A stretch of DNA of 64,000 nt from Candidatus Sericytochromatia bacterium (GTDB taxonomy: Bacteria; Cyanobacteriota; Sericytochromatia; UBA7694): positions 1 to 64,000 of the forward strand of contig JADMKE010000011.1 in NCBI GenBank assembly GCA_018780035.1, read 5' to 3'. How positions within the stretch are numbered: the first letter of the stretch is position 1; each line of letters starts with the position of its first letter. A program made the translations under genes and the position numbers. Shown here in pieces: positions 18,390 through 27,130 of this stretch. The notes below the pieces were generated by a model. That model had not been told where the DNA came from and made no database searches. It saw only the letters and a program-made list of their open reading frames with translations.

Positions 18390-20129
18390 ATGTCGCACGC
18401 CCAGCACCCACTTTATATCGCTTTTATCTGGCACATGCACCAACCGCTCTACCGCGATCCCGAAAGCATGTATTATATGATGCCCTGGGTGCGTTTGCAC
18501 GGGGTCAAAGACTATCTCGACATGGCCAGTATTTTAGAGAAATATCCCCGCCTGCATCAGACCTTTAATTTGGTGCCTTCGCTGCTGGAACAATTGCAAG
18601 ACTATGCCTCGGGAGAGGCCGAAGACCGCTATTTGAACCTGAGCAAAATTCCTGTGGCCGAGCTGGACAAAGGCGAAAAAGAGGAAATTTTAAGTGGCTT
18701 TTTTGATCTCAATTGGGAGCAGATGATCCGGCCCTATCCCCGCTATTTGGAACTGGCAGAGAAACGGGTCAAACTCTTTCAGCACTACCAAAACTATTAC
18801 CAAGTGGGTGAACATTTCAGCGAACAGGAAATGCTCGATCTGACGCTCTGGTTTAATTTGGCCTGGATTGATCCCGTGATCCGCCGCCGCGACCCCCGTT
18901 TGGCTGCGATCGAGACCAAAGGTGGGGGCTTTAGCGCTGAAGAGCGTCGCTATGTCCTGGATGCCCAACAGGCGATTATTCAGGAGATATTTCCCACTTA
19001 TCAGCGGCTTCAGACCCAGGGTCAAATTGAATTGACGACTTCGCCTTATTACCACCCAATTCTGCCGCTTTTAACTGACTCTGCCTCGGCTTTGGTGGCC
19101 CGTCCCCATTTGCGTTTGCCCGAGCAGCATTATGCTTTTCCCGAAGACGCGATTGCCCAATTGCACAAAGGGCGGGAGTATTTTTCCCGGATCTTTGGTC
19201 AAGCCCCGCGTGGGGTCTGGCCCTCAGAGCAGAGTTTGAGCCCGGAAATTGTGGCCCGCATTGCCCAAGAGGGCTTTACTTGGGCCGCCAGCAGCGAAGG
19301 CGTGCTCTGGCACACCCTTGGCGCCCAGCCCCACCGCAACAGCCAACATGTTTTGGACTTGGCTGAATATCTTTACCGGCCTTACCAAGTGCAGGTCGGG
19401 GGGCAGGCCTTGAATATGGTCTTTCGGGATATTTTTATCTCTGATTGGATCGGTTTTAATGGTTGGAAAGGTGACAATGTGCGCAATGCCTACCAGCTCT
19501 ATGAACATATCAAACAGATTCAAGGCAGTCTGGCCGAAAAAGAGCCCTACCCTTATCTGCTCACCATTGCCCTCGATGGTGAAAATTGCTGGGAGTATTA
19601 CCACGAAGACGGACACCATTTTCTCAATACCCTCTATGGCCTGTTGCAAAATGATCTCAGCCTGGAGTCGGTCACAGTCTCTGAATATCTGGAGCAGTTT
19701 CCGCCCCAACAGGCGCTCAAGACCCTGCACAGTGGCTCTTGGATCAATTCAGACTTTTGCACCTGGATTGGCGACCCCACCAAAAATCTGGCCTGGGATT
19801 TTCTCAAGACCACCCGCGATTTTTTGGTTCAGAACGAAGCCAAACTGGATCAAGCGACCCGCGCCAAGGCCTGGGAGTGCATCTATATCGCCGAAGGCAG
19901 TGATTGGTTCTGGTGGTTTGGCGAAGGGCACAGCAGCTCTCATGATGCGCTTTTTGATGCCGCTTTCAGACGCTATCTCGAAGAAGTCTATCTTTTGCTT
20001 GATTCACCTGTGCCAGATTGGCTCAATCAGCCCGTCGAGAATCAAGTTCAGTCTCCTGCCCCACGCCTGCAAAATCTGAGCACACCGATTGGCACCATGC
20101 AACCAGCTTCGGAGTATTATCATGCCTGA
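18390..20129 (+). CDS. Glycoside hydrolase family 57 (alpha-glucan acting)
   Basis: 579 aa, no signal peptide, so cytoplasmic. GH57 landmarks are present: region 1 HMHQP near residue 15, TTSPYYHPILPLL in the middle, the nucleophile region GVWPSEQS (Glu at about 280) and the acid/base region LDGENCWEYY (Asp at about 396). GH57 enzymes retain configuration and act on starch/glycogen-type alpha-glucans as amylases, 4-alpha-glucanotransferases or branching enzymes; the exact activity is not decidable here. AAAGGA lies about 8 nt before the ATG, and a TAAAAT -10-like box sits near 18336. It overlaps the convergent histidine kinase gene by 10 bp. Confidence 0.88.
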   Translation: MSHAQHPLYIAFIWHMHQPLYRDPESMYYMMPWVRLHGVKDYLDMASILEKYPRLHQTFNLVPSLLEQLQDYASGEAEDRYLNLSKIPVAELDKGEKEEILSGFFDLNWEQMIRPYPRYLELAEKRVKLFQHYQNYYQVGEHFSEQEMLDLTLWFNLAWIDPVIRRRDPRLAAIETKGGGFSAEERRYVLDAQQAIIQEIFPTYQRLQTQGQIELTTSPYYHPILPLLTDSASALVARPHLRLPEQHYAFPEDAIAQLHKGREYFSRIFGQAPRGVWPSEQSLSPEIVARIAQEGFTWAASSEGVLWHTLGAQPHRNSQHVLDLAEYLYRPYQVQVGGQALNMVFRDIFISDWIGFNGWKGDNVRNAYQLYEHIKQIQGSLAEKEPYPYLLTIALDGENCWEYYHEDGHHFLNTLYGLLQNDLSLESVTVSEYLEQFPPQQALKTLHSGSWINSDFCTWIGDPTKNLAWDFLKTTRDFLVQNEAKLDQATRAKAWECIYIAEGSDWFWWFGEGHSSSHDALFDAAFRRYLEEVYLLLDSPVPDWLNQPVENQVQSPAPRLQNLSTPIGTMQPASEYYHA

Positions 20130-21520
20130 GTTGGACTGAACCAGATTTGCCAGCAGACCCCAGACTCGGAATTCAGATTAAAGCGACCATTGAGCTGTGT
20201 GATCAGGGCTTTAATTAAACGAAAACCCAGGCCAGGACTGCTGTCTAAGTCAAAGTTTGCGGGCAGGCCTTGGCCATTGTCTTGCAAAGTGAGGCAAAGT
20301 GTTTTGCCTTCACTGTTTAAGTGAATTGAAACCTGGGGCTGGCCTGCATAAGGGGGACGAAAGCCGTATTTAAACGAATTGGTTAAAACTTCAGTTACGA
20401 GCAGGCCACAGGGCATGGCTTGTTCCAGTGAAAGCGAGAGGGGTTCCAATTCAAACCTAAGTTCTACGGGCAGATCATTCAAATAGAGCGAAGACAGTTC
20501 GCGGGCCAGTTCTTTGAGGTATTTGCGCAGGTCAATCTCTGCCACACTCTGTGATTCGTAGAGCAATTCATGCACCAAAGACATACTGCGAATGCGATTG
20601 TGAGAAGTCTGCAAAACGTCGTAAGCTTCGGGCACATTGAGTTTGCGCATTTGCAGATTTAACATACTCAACATGACTTGGAAATTGTTTTTGACCCGAT
20701 GATGGATCTCTTGCAATAAAATTTCCCGCTCCTGTAGCGAGGCCTTGATTTGTTCTTCAAAAGATTTGCGGTGAGTAATATCTTCAAGGGTGCCTACATA
20801 CCCGAGTATTTCTCCCCCTCGGTGAGTAATACTGCTGGCCTGAACAGCGACCCAGCGGATGGTCCCATCAGGATGTAAAAATCGCAACTCATGTTTGAGA
20901 AGCCCGTTTGCTTTGATTTGACTTTCCCATTCTTGCCAGATGCCAACTCTGTCGTCCGAGTGAATACTTTCGAGCCATTTTAATCCAACACCTTCTTCGA
21001 AGCTTAATCCGGTTATTTCCTGCCACTTGCTATTTACGTAGAGGCAATTTCCATCAGAATCCTGATAAAAAATACCCATTGGAGATGATTCTGATAAAAT
21101 ACGAAATCGGGCTTCGCTGTCTGCAATTCTTTGTGCGGCCTGCTTTTGGCTTGAAATATCTCTCAGGATGACCAAGGTAAAGTGTTTCTCCTGTTTCCAA
21201 TACGAAGAGACGGTGACTTCCATGTCAAATTCTCGGCCATCTTTGCGCAGGCCTTTGGTCTCATAAAAAGTCGGAGGATTTTCTTTGTTGTAGCGCAGGC
21301 GTACATAATTTAAAATTGGGTCACGCTCAGAGGGCGCAATTAAATCAAGAATACTCCGGCCCTGCAATTCTTGATTGCTGTCGTAGCCAAACATCTTGAG
21401 ATAAGCTGGATTGACAATCACGTGGGTGCCGGCATAAGACAGGCCTATGGCGTCGCGGGAGTTTTCAAATACGGCTTGGTATAAGCTCGCTGGATCGCCC
21501 CAGAAGTCTAATTCCGACAC
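20120..21520 (-). CDS. PAS-PAS sensor histidine kinase (HisKA_2 type)
   Basis: 466 aa, GTG start with GGGAG upstream. Two PAS domains fill about residues 10-130 and 135-260 (the first ends ...HFTLVILRDISSQKQA, the second with IGYVGTLEDITHRK-like text). The phosphoacceptor motif LLQEIHHRVKNNFQVM identifies the HisKA_2 family, and the C-terminal HATPase domain shows an N-box TEVLTNSFKYGF and a G1 box LQDNGQGLP. No transmembrane segments, so it is a soluble sensor. No response regulator lies next to it, so it is an orphan kinase in this window. Confidence 0.9.
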   Translation of the reverse strand: MSELDFWGDPASLYQAVFENSRDAIGLSYAGTHVIVNPAYLKMFGYDSNQELQGRSILDLIAPSERDPILNYVRLRYNKENPPTFYETKGLRKDGREFDMEVTVSSYWKQEKHFTLVILRDISSQKQAAQRIADSEARFRILSESSPMGIFYQDSDGNCLYVNSKWQEITGLSFEEGVGLKWLESIHSDDRVGIWQEWESQIKANGLLKHELRFLHPDGTIRWVAVQASSITHRGGEILGYVGTLEDITHRKSFEEQIKASLQEREILLQEIHHRVKNNFQVMLSMLNLQMRKLNVPEAYDVLQTSHNRIRSMSLVHELLYESQSVAEIDLRKYLKELARELSSLYLNDLPVELRFELEPLSLSLEQAMPCGLLVTEVLTNSFKYGFRPPYAGQPQVSIHLNSEGKTLCLTLQDNGQGLPANFDLDSSPGLGFRLIKALITQLNGRFNLNSESGVCWQIWFSPTQA

Positions 21521-21636
21521 ATTTTTTGCTCCCAGTGGTTTTGGTGTATTTTACTATTCTACGCGAATTAGGGGATGATTTTTGGCTTTTTTCGTGAGAT
21601 AATGGGGGGGAATGTTTTTCCTTGGAGACCATGTGC

Positions 21637-24381
21637 ATGCAAGTTAATAAACCCGTATCCACTCAAGACCCCTTTAAATCAGGCCCTGCATCAACAGGCA
21701 AGCCCGCTGCAGACCCCTTTAAACCCCAACAACCTGCCACAGGCAAACCCGCTTCTGGCGGCCTCGGTGCGACCGATGGCTTTAATGCCGGTCAGAATGA
21801 ATTGGTGGGCAAACACTCCGCGATTGGGGCCAAACGCGCTGAATTGCTCGAAAAAGTCGGTGTGACCAGCATGAAAGAATTGTCCCGCCGCAATCCCGAA
21901 AATTTGGCGGAAAGTCTCAATCAGACCAATCAAAAACTGGGTATTACCAAAGAAAACTATTCTGCTGCCACGGTTCAGAAATGGATCGATGAAGCCAAAC
22001 AGTTGGTGGGCAAAGAAATTCCCGCTACCACCGATCCGTTTAAACCCCAACCGACTCAGCCCACTCAGCCCAAACCCGGCAGTGGCTCCGCCACCGGCAC
22101 CGATCCGTTTAAACCCCAGCCCAACAATGGCAATGGCGGAGGCAATGCGGGAGTTGATCCATTTAAGCCCAAGCCGGGCAATGGCAACACCGGCACAGGG
22201 GGAGCCGTGGGCGTCGATCCCTTTAAGCCCCAGCCTGGCCAAAGCAATGATCAACCTGTGGTGCCGGTCGAAACCGAAGAAGACCGCTACCGCAATGCCG
22301 CCAATACCTATGACAGTGGCCGTCTCAACGACCTCTCTCAGGATGATAGCCCACGCGTCCGCGCAGCTGTGGCTGGCAATCGTTACACCCCCCAATCCAC
22401 CTTGGATCAATTGGCCCGTGACCGCTATCCCGAAATCCGTTCCCAGGTAGCTGCCAATGGTGCCACTTCAGCATTTACCCTGACCCAATTGGCCGCCGAC
22501 CGCGATACCGGCGTGCGCGATATCATCTCCCGCCGCAACGATTTGCCCAGCGACGCCGTGCGCCGTTTGGCTGCCGACCCGAGTGGAGATATTCGCCTGC
22601 GTATGGCCAGCAAATCCAATTTGCCCCCCGATGTGATGGATTCTCTCGCCAGCGACAGCAATAGCAGCATCCGCAAAACCATGGTTCAGCGCAACGACCT
22701 GCCCGTGCACGTGCTGCGCCGCATGGCCAAAGATCCCGACTCTTCGATTCAAATGGCCGTCTTGGCCCACCGCAATACCGATGCCTCTGTGCTCTCAGAG
22801 ATGGGTGGAGATACCGACAGCCGCATTCGCGCGGGCGTGGCTGGCCATGCCAAAGCCACCGAAGCGATGCTGGTCTTCTTGGCAGCTGACAGCGATGCCA
22901 ATGTTCGCAGTGCCGTGGTCCAAAATGGCAATACCCCCAGCCGGGCCCTGGTGACCCTGAGCCAAGATCCCAACCCAGCCACCCGTTTGGCTGTGGTCAA
23001 TCACCGCAACAGTGGCGCTGAGGTCTATGACCGCCTGCTCGAAGATCGCGATCAAGGCATCCGCCGTGCGGTTGCCAATCGCACCGGCAGCGAAAGCCAG
23101 CTCTCGTTTTTGGCCCAAGACAGCTCTGCTGAAATTCGCCAAATCGTGGCCGGTCGCACCCAGCAGGGTGAAACCCTGGCCGGATTGGCCCAAGATCCCG
23201 AAGCCAATGTGCGCCGCACCGTGGCCAATAATGGCAATGCCACTGCCGCAACCCTTACCGCTCTGGGCTCCGACAAAGAGGCAGGCATTCGCAGCAGCGT
23301 GGCGGTTCACCGCAATACCCCCGAAAAGACCCTGAGCAAATTGGCGGGCGATGATGAAGTCGGCGTGAGACTTGCCGTGTTGCGCAGCCCCAACTTGAAT
23401 GCCACTGTGCGCAAACAGGTGCTCGAAAAAGGGGTGAGCCCCGAAATCCTGGGCCAATTGCTGGATGACAGTCGCACACCCACCGAGACCCTGGAGCAGC
23501 TCAGCGGCCAGACCAATACCGATGCGGCCCGTCAGCGTTTGATCTACCACCCCAATGGCAACGAAAAAACCATCCGCGCCGTGATGGCTCAGCCTTTGGG
23601 TGAGTCGCTGCAATTGACCTTGGCAGGCAATGACCGCACCCCGGCATTGGCCCTCGACTTGCTCGCCAAACAGGCCGAAAACGATGGCGTGCAAGAGCGC
23701 CTGATTCTCAACAGCGCTGTGCCAGCCACCCTGCACAAGACGATCCTGGACAAAGGCCTCGGCGCTGAAGCGCGTCTGTCTTTGGCTCAGAACACGGCCA
23801 CTCCTGCGCCTGTGCTCAGCCGGATCGCCAGCGAAGCCGACAACGATGCCCAGCGTCTGGCGATTGTGCGCAATCCCAAATCCAGCCAGGACATGATTCG
23901 TACGGTGGTCAGCCAACCCCTGAGCTCGGCCAGCAAAGTCAGCTTGGCCAAAGACACCCGCACGCCGGGTCTGGCCCTGGATGCCGTTTCAACTGATCCC
24001 GCCACCCACAAAGAGCTGGCCCGCAATAGCAGCGCGTCTGCCGCAGCCCTGCTCAACGTGGCCAAAGGTTCCGACGTGAATGCGCAGTTCCTGGCGGGTT
24101 TCCATCCCAATGCCAACGCTGCTGTGGGTGATGCCCTGGCTGCCAGTCCCAAATGGGAAGTGCGTTATGCGCCCGCCAAGACCCAAAAGGCCTCTCCGGC
24201 CACGATTGCTAAGCTCAAAAAAGACAGCAATAGCTGGGTCAAAGACATGGCCAATAAAGACAAGCCGTTCTTTGGCACCGGTTGGGTGCAAAATGGCAAG
24301 CTCGAAAAAGGCCTGACCGCCGGTGGCATCAATGTCGAAGAGCTGGAACAGCGCAAAGTGGCGTTTAAATTGACGGACTAA
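21637..24381 (+). CDS. Leucine-rich-variant (LRV/HEAT-like) repeat protein with DPFKPQ motifs
   Basis: 914 aa from ATG 21637 (GGAG 9 nt upstream; ATG 21631 and TTG 21622 are in frame). The N-terminal ~210 residues are low-complexity Pro/Gly/Asn with six DPFK(P/S) motifs, four of them DPFKPQ/K in the spacer region. Inside it, about residues 60-135, is a helical DUF4332-like segment (VGVTSMKELSRRNPENLAESL). From about residue 215 to 860 there are more than 20 tandem helical units of the form VRxxVAxNxxTPxxxLxxLAxDxD, the LRV repeat. Such solenoids bind other proteins; the classical example carries an Fe-S cluster N-terminus, which is absent here. No signal peptide. A palindromic element follows the stop. 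Confidence 0.85.
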   Translation: MQVNKPVSTQDPFKSGPASTGKPAADPFKPQQPATGKPASGGLGATDGFNAGQNELVGKHSAIGAKRAELLEKVGVTSMKELSRRNPENLAESLNQTNQKLGITKENYSAATVQKWIDEAKQLVGKEIPATTDPFKPQPTQPTQPKPGSGSATGTDPFKPQPNNGNGGGNAGVDPFKPKPGNGNTGTGGAVGVDPFKPQPGQSNDQPVVPVETEEDRYRNAANTYDSGRLNDLSQDDSPRVRAAVAGNRYTPQSTLDQLARDRYPEIRSQVAANGATSAFTLTQLAADRDTGVRDIISRRNDLPSDAVRRLAADPSGDIRLRMASKSNLPPDVMDSLASDSNSSIRKTMVQRNDLPVHVLRRMAKDPDSSIQMAVLAHRNTDASVLSEMGGDTDSRIRAGVAGHAKATEAMLVFLAADSDANVRSAVVQNGNTPSRALVTLSQDPNPATRLAVVNHRNSGAEVYDRLLEDRDQGIRRAVANRTGSESQLSFLAQDSSAEIRQIVAGRTQQGETLAGLAQDPEANVRRTVANNGNATAATLTALGSDKEAGIRSSVAVHRNTPEKTLSKLAGDDEVGVRLAVLRSPNLNATVRKQVLEKGVSPEILGQLLDDSRTPTETLEQLSGQTNTDAARQRLIYHPNGNEKTIRAVMAQPLGESLQLTLAGNDRTPALALDLLAKQAENDGVQERLILNSAVPATLHKTILDKGLGAEARLSLAQNTATPAPVLSRIASEADNDAQRLAIVRNPKSSQDMIRTVVSQPLSSASKVSLAKDTRTPGLALDAVSTDPATHKELARNSSASAAALLNVAKGSDVNAQFLAGFHPNANAAVGDALAASPKWEVRYAPAKTQKASPATIAKLKKDSNSWVKDMANKDKPFFGTGWVQNGKLEKGLTAGGINVEELEQRKVAFKLTD

Positions 24382-24383
24382 GC

Positions 24384-24435
24384 CGTTCCCTTCGACATCT
24401 CGGCTCACTCGATGCATCGCTCCGCTCAGGGAACG
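24384..24435. repeat. REP-like palindromic element after the LRV gene
   Basis: CGTTCCCT (24384-24391) pairs perfectly with AGGGAACG (24428-24435), and the loop holds a second 10-bp perfect palindrome CGATGCATCG. There is no T-run, so it is not a standard terminator. The arms and the CCTTCGACA start resemble dispersed palindromic intergenic repeats seen in many bacterial genomes. Only one copy was noticed here. Confidence 0.6.
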
Positions 24436-24482
24436 TCTGATATTGTTTCCTGAGCGGGGCTGCTTTGTGCTAAATTAGCAAT

Positions 24483-25724
24483 ATGGCCAATTGGATACAA
24501 TATTTGATTCCCCCGATTATTGGCGCGGGCGTGGGTTATTTTACCAACGATATCGCCGTGCGCATGTTGTTTCACCCGATCGAACCGGTTTATCTCTGGG
24601 GCAAAAAGCTGCCCTTTACACCGGGGCTGGTGCCCGCTGAACAGGCCCGGCTGGCTGAGAAGATCTCGGCGTTGATTGTTCAGACCCTTTTGACCCGTGA
24701 AGACTTTCAGCATTTGGCACGGCAATTATTGACCAACGACCGCCTCGGGCAGGCTATCAACCGCAGTGTGGATGCCCTGCTGGAGGAAATGGGCCACCCT
24801 GAAAAGCTGGAGTTGCTCTCTGAGGACATGGGCGGGGCGCTCTCCAATTTGATTGAGCGCAGCCTGCCGTCGCTGATCGATCACCTCTCCCACAAGAGCC
24901 TGACCCCTGAGCGCATCCGCCATGTCTTGGATCGGATCATGGACAGTGTGCTCGAAAACTTCAAGGTCACGCCCGCCATGGCGGCATTTTTAAGCCAGCG
25001 GATCATGGCGAGTGTCTTGACCCCTGAACATGTGCGGGTGAGCCTGATCAGCCTGCTCACGCCTTCAAATATCGCCGCCCTGGACGAATTGGCCAAAGCC
25101 AAAATGACAGGCCGGTATGCAGTGGTGCTGTTTTTTCTCAATCTGCCCGATGTCTTGAGCAAGTTGCGCCACTTTTTAGAAAGTGATCCCGAGCGCTCAA
25201 ATGAAATGCTGGACGAAGTGCTCTCGATGATGCGGCTCGATGATGTGATTTCTCGGGCCCTGCTGCGCTTTAATCCGCGTGAAATGTCCTGGGAAGATCT
25301 CAACCACTTCAAAGAAAATCTCGTGCTCTGGATTCACGATTACCTGATTCACCATTACGAGGTGATTATTCCCCCTTTGGTCGAAAAAATGGATTTGCCT
25401 GCGCTGGTCAAAGATCTGATTCGCCGCTTCCATCCCCAGGATATTCCTCCTGCCACAGTGGAGTCGATCAAACGCGAGATCACACGCTTTTTAGAACGTT
25501 ATTTGGACGAAAAACTCTTTGAATTGGTCGAGCAGGCTCTCGAAGTGGCAGATATCCAAGGTGTGATTGCCACCAAAATTCGCAATTTTTCGCCCCTGCG
25601 CATGGAGGCGATTATCATGGAGGTCTCGCGCAAGGAGCTGGGCATGATCGTCAGCCTGGGCGGGATTTTGGGTTTTGTGATTGGGGTTTTGCAGAGTGGG
25701 CTGATGTTGCTGATGGGGGGGTAA
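24483..25724 (+). CDS. DUF445 family membrane protein
   Basis: 413 aa. The N-terminus YLIPPIIGAGVGYFTNDIAVRMLFHPIEP followed by LPFTPGLVPAEQARLAEKI (positions about 6-60, quoted in parts) is the DUF445/YheB signature, with one membrane helix at the start and one at the end (GGILGFVIGVLQSGLMLLM). The long middle is amphipathic helix. The family is of unknown role, probably at the inner membrane. A TAAATT -10-like box with upstream TGC (24468-24476) ends 6 nt before the ATG and no Shine-Dalgarno is visible, which suggests a leaderless message. Confidence 0.85.
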   Translation: MANWIQYLIPPIIGAGVGYFTNDIAVRMLFHPIEPVYLWGKKLPFTPGLVPAEQARLAEKISALIVQTLLTREDFQHLARQLLTNDRLGQAINRSVDALLEEMGHPEKLELLSEDMGGALSNLIERSLPSLIDHLSHKSLTPERIRHVLDRIMDSVLENFKVTPAMAAFLSQRIMASVLTPEHVRVSLISLLTPSNIAALDELAKAKMTGRYAVVLFFLNLPDVLSKLRHFLESDPERSNEMLDEVLSMMRLDDVISRALLRFNPREMSWEDLNHFKENLVLWIHDYLIHHYEVIIPPLVEKMDLPALVKDLIRRFHPQDIPPATVESIKREITRFLERYLDEKLFELVEQALEVADIQGVIATKIRNFSPLRMEAIIMEVSRKELGMIVSLGGILGFVIGVLQSGLMLLMGG

Positions 25725-25731
25725 TCCCTCT

Positions 25732-26994
25732 TTAAAGCTGGGGCATTGGCTTTTCGTTCATTTGAATTTTGAGCAGACGGTTTTCCTCGGCGATAATCAA
25801 ATTGCCTTCGCTGTCTTCAGCCAGAGCCGAAATAGTCCCCAATTGTAAAGCCTGGGGATATCTGGCCAAACCAATATAATCGGCAGCCGTTCCACACAGG
25901 TTTAAACTTGTCACTTCTCCATCCAAGCTGACTTTGCGCAGGCAGTTGTTATCCGCCACCAAGAGATAGCCCCGTTTACTGAGAATGATATCGTATAAAT
26001 ATCGGAATCCGGCTTCCTGACCTTTGCCATCTACTGAAGAGGTATATTTTCCACCTGCAAAGACTTCTAATTGATGGGTCTTGAGATTCCACTTGAGCAA
26101 AACCTGCCAAGAACGATCCCCCTCTCGCAGTTGGCGTGACCGATCCAAAATATAGGCATCTGATTCAGTAAATGCGGCATCACCCGGCTCTCCAATTGGA
26201 TACCCAAGTGGAGTCCGATAAGGGTGTAAAGGATTAAAATCCTTGTTTTCTTGAAGTGGATCTGTACGTATCAGGAGTGGATTTTGAATCTCCATTTTAA
26301 GCGTGTCGATCACGCGTAGGGCACGGCTTTCAAAGATATAGAGTTGATGCGGGGGGACAAACACTATTTTTTGAGGATTGAGTAAAGCAACACTTGAAGC
26401 CGGGCCAGTAGTCAACGCGTTGGTACCTGCTTGACCTGTTCCTGCAAATGTAGACACTTCTCCCGCAGGGGTGATTTTGCGAATGCGGTGATCTAAAGAG
26501 TCGGCAATCAATAAATTAGATTCAGCATCCAAAGCCAATCCTGACACGCTTTTGAATTGAGCAATTGAAAGAGGGCCGTCTTTGAAGCCCCTGCTTTGGT
26601 TACTCAAATATGTAGAAACCCGTTTGTCTATCCCCATCTTGCGAATGCGGATAATGTTTGCGTCAACTGGGGTGCCTTTTTCTGTGATAAATAATTCTTT
26701 TTGGGCATTAAAGGCAATATCTAGAATCCCATTAAACAGTGCTTGAGATGCAAAACCATCTTGATAACCGGTTTTTTCACTCCCCGCCAAGACCGAGAGC
26801 TGGCTTTTAAGTAAATAAGGATATTCAGATAAAGGAGCAGGTGTAGGCGTGCTCAGCGGATAAGGCAGTGTGGGGGTGATAGACGGACCCGGTGAAGCCA
26901 TGGGCTCAGGTTGCGCTCCTGGAGGCGTTTGCTGAGAAGAATGAGAGACACACCCCAGCAGCCACCATAAACACAAATAAGTTAACCGTTTCAT
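25732..26994 (-). CDS. NHL-repeat beta-propeller lipoprotein
   Basis: 420 aa. A lipoprotein signal ends in LLGC at residue 15, followed by a Pro/Thr-rich linker to about residue 60. The rest is a propeller of NHL type: VSGLALDAESNLLIADSLDHRIRKI, TPAGEVSTFAGTG, ILSKRGYLLVADNNCLRKV and AEDSEGNLIIAEENRLLKI. It would sit on a membrane surface, with a binding or scaffold role. The ribosome binding site is tandemly duplicated (see 26996-27019). It is convergent with the DUF445 gene, 7 nt apart. Confidence 0.85.
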   Translation of the reverse strand: MKRLTYLCLWWLLGCVSHSSQQTPPGAQPEPMASPGPSITPTLPYPLSTPTPAPLSEYPYLLKSQLSVLAGSEKTGYQDGFASQALFNGILDIAFNAQKELFITEKGTPVDANIIRIRKMGIDKRVSTYLSNQSRGFKDGPLSIAQFKSVSGLALDAESNLLIADSLDHRIRKITPAGEVSTFAGTGQAGTNALTTGPASSVALLNPQKIVFVPPHQLYIFESRALRVIDTLKMEIQNPLLIRTDPLQENKDFNPLHPYRTPLGYPIGEPGDAAFTESDAYILDRSRQLREGDRSWQVLLKWNLKTHQLEVFAGGKYTSSVDGKGQEAGFRYLYDIILSKRGYLLVADNNCLRKVSLDGEVTSLNLCGTAADYIGLARYPQALQLGTISALAEDSEGNLIIAEENRLLKIQMNEKPMPQL

Positions 26995-26995
26995 G

Positions 26996-27019
26996 ACTTA
27001 TCTCCTTACTTATCTCCTT
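26996..27019 (-). repeat. Duplicated Shine-Dalgarno region
   Basis: On the minus strand AAGGAGATAAGT occurs twice in perfect tandem immediately before the lipoprotein start. The copy nearer the ATG places GGAG at normal spacing; the second is 12 nt further upstream. Confidence 0.85.
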
Positions 27020-27079
27020 GTGCCAACTCCTCTTCATTTTAAGGGTATATTCAATTTGACCCTAACGGCTCTTTGTAAT

Positions 27080-27116
27080 CCAACAAAACAGGCCCCCGAA
27101 TTACTTCAGGGGCCTG
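27080..27116 (-). terminator. Rho-independent terminator of the ABC operon
   Basis: On the minus strand CAGGCCCC pairs with GGGGCCTG around an 12-nt loop and is followed by TTTTGTT. It lies 15-50 nt after the stop of the permease gene, the last gene of the GntR-ATPase-permease operon. Confidence 0.88.
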
Positions 27117-27130
27117 TTGGCTTTGTCTGG

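Noticed and set aside
22795..23916. 373-aa open frame on the minus strand
   Set aside because: It is the antisense shadow of the LRV repeats; its repetitive text mirrors the plus-strand solenoid, which has the better family match.
22260..24380. CRISPR-like periodicity
   Set aside because: The period comes from degenerate protein repeats; there are no identical direct repeats with unique spacers.
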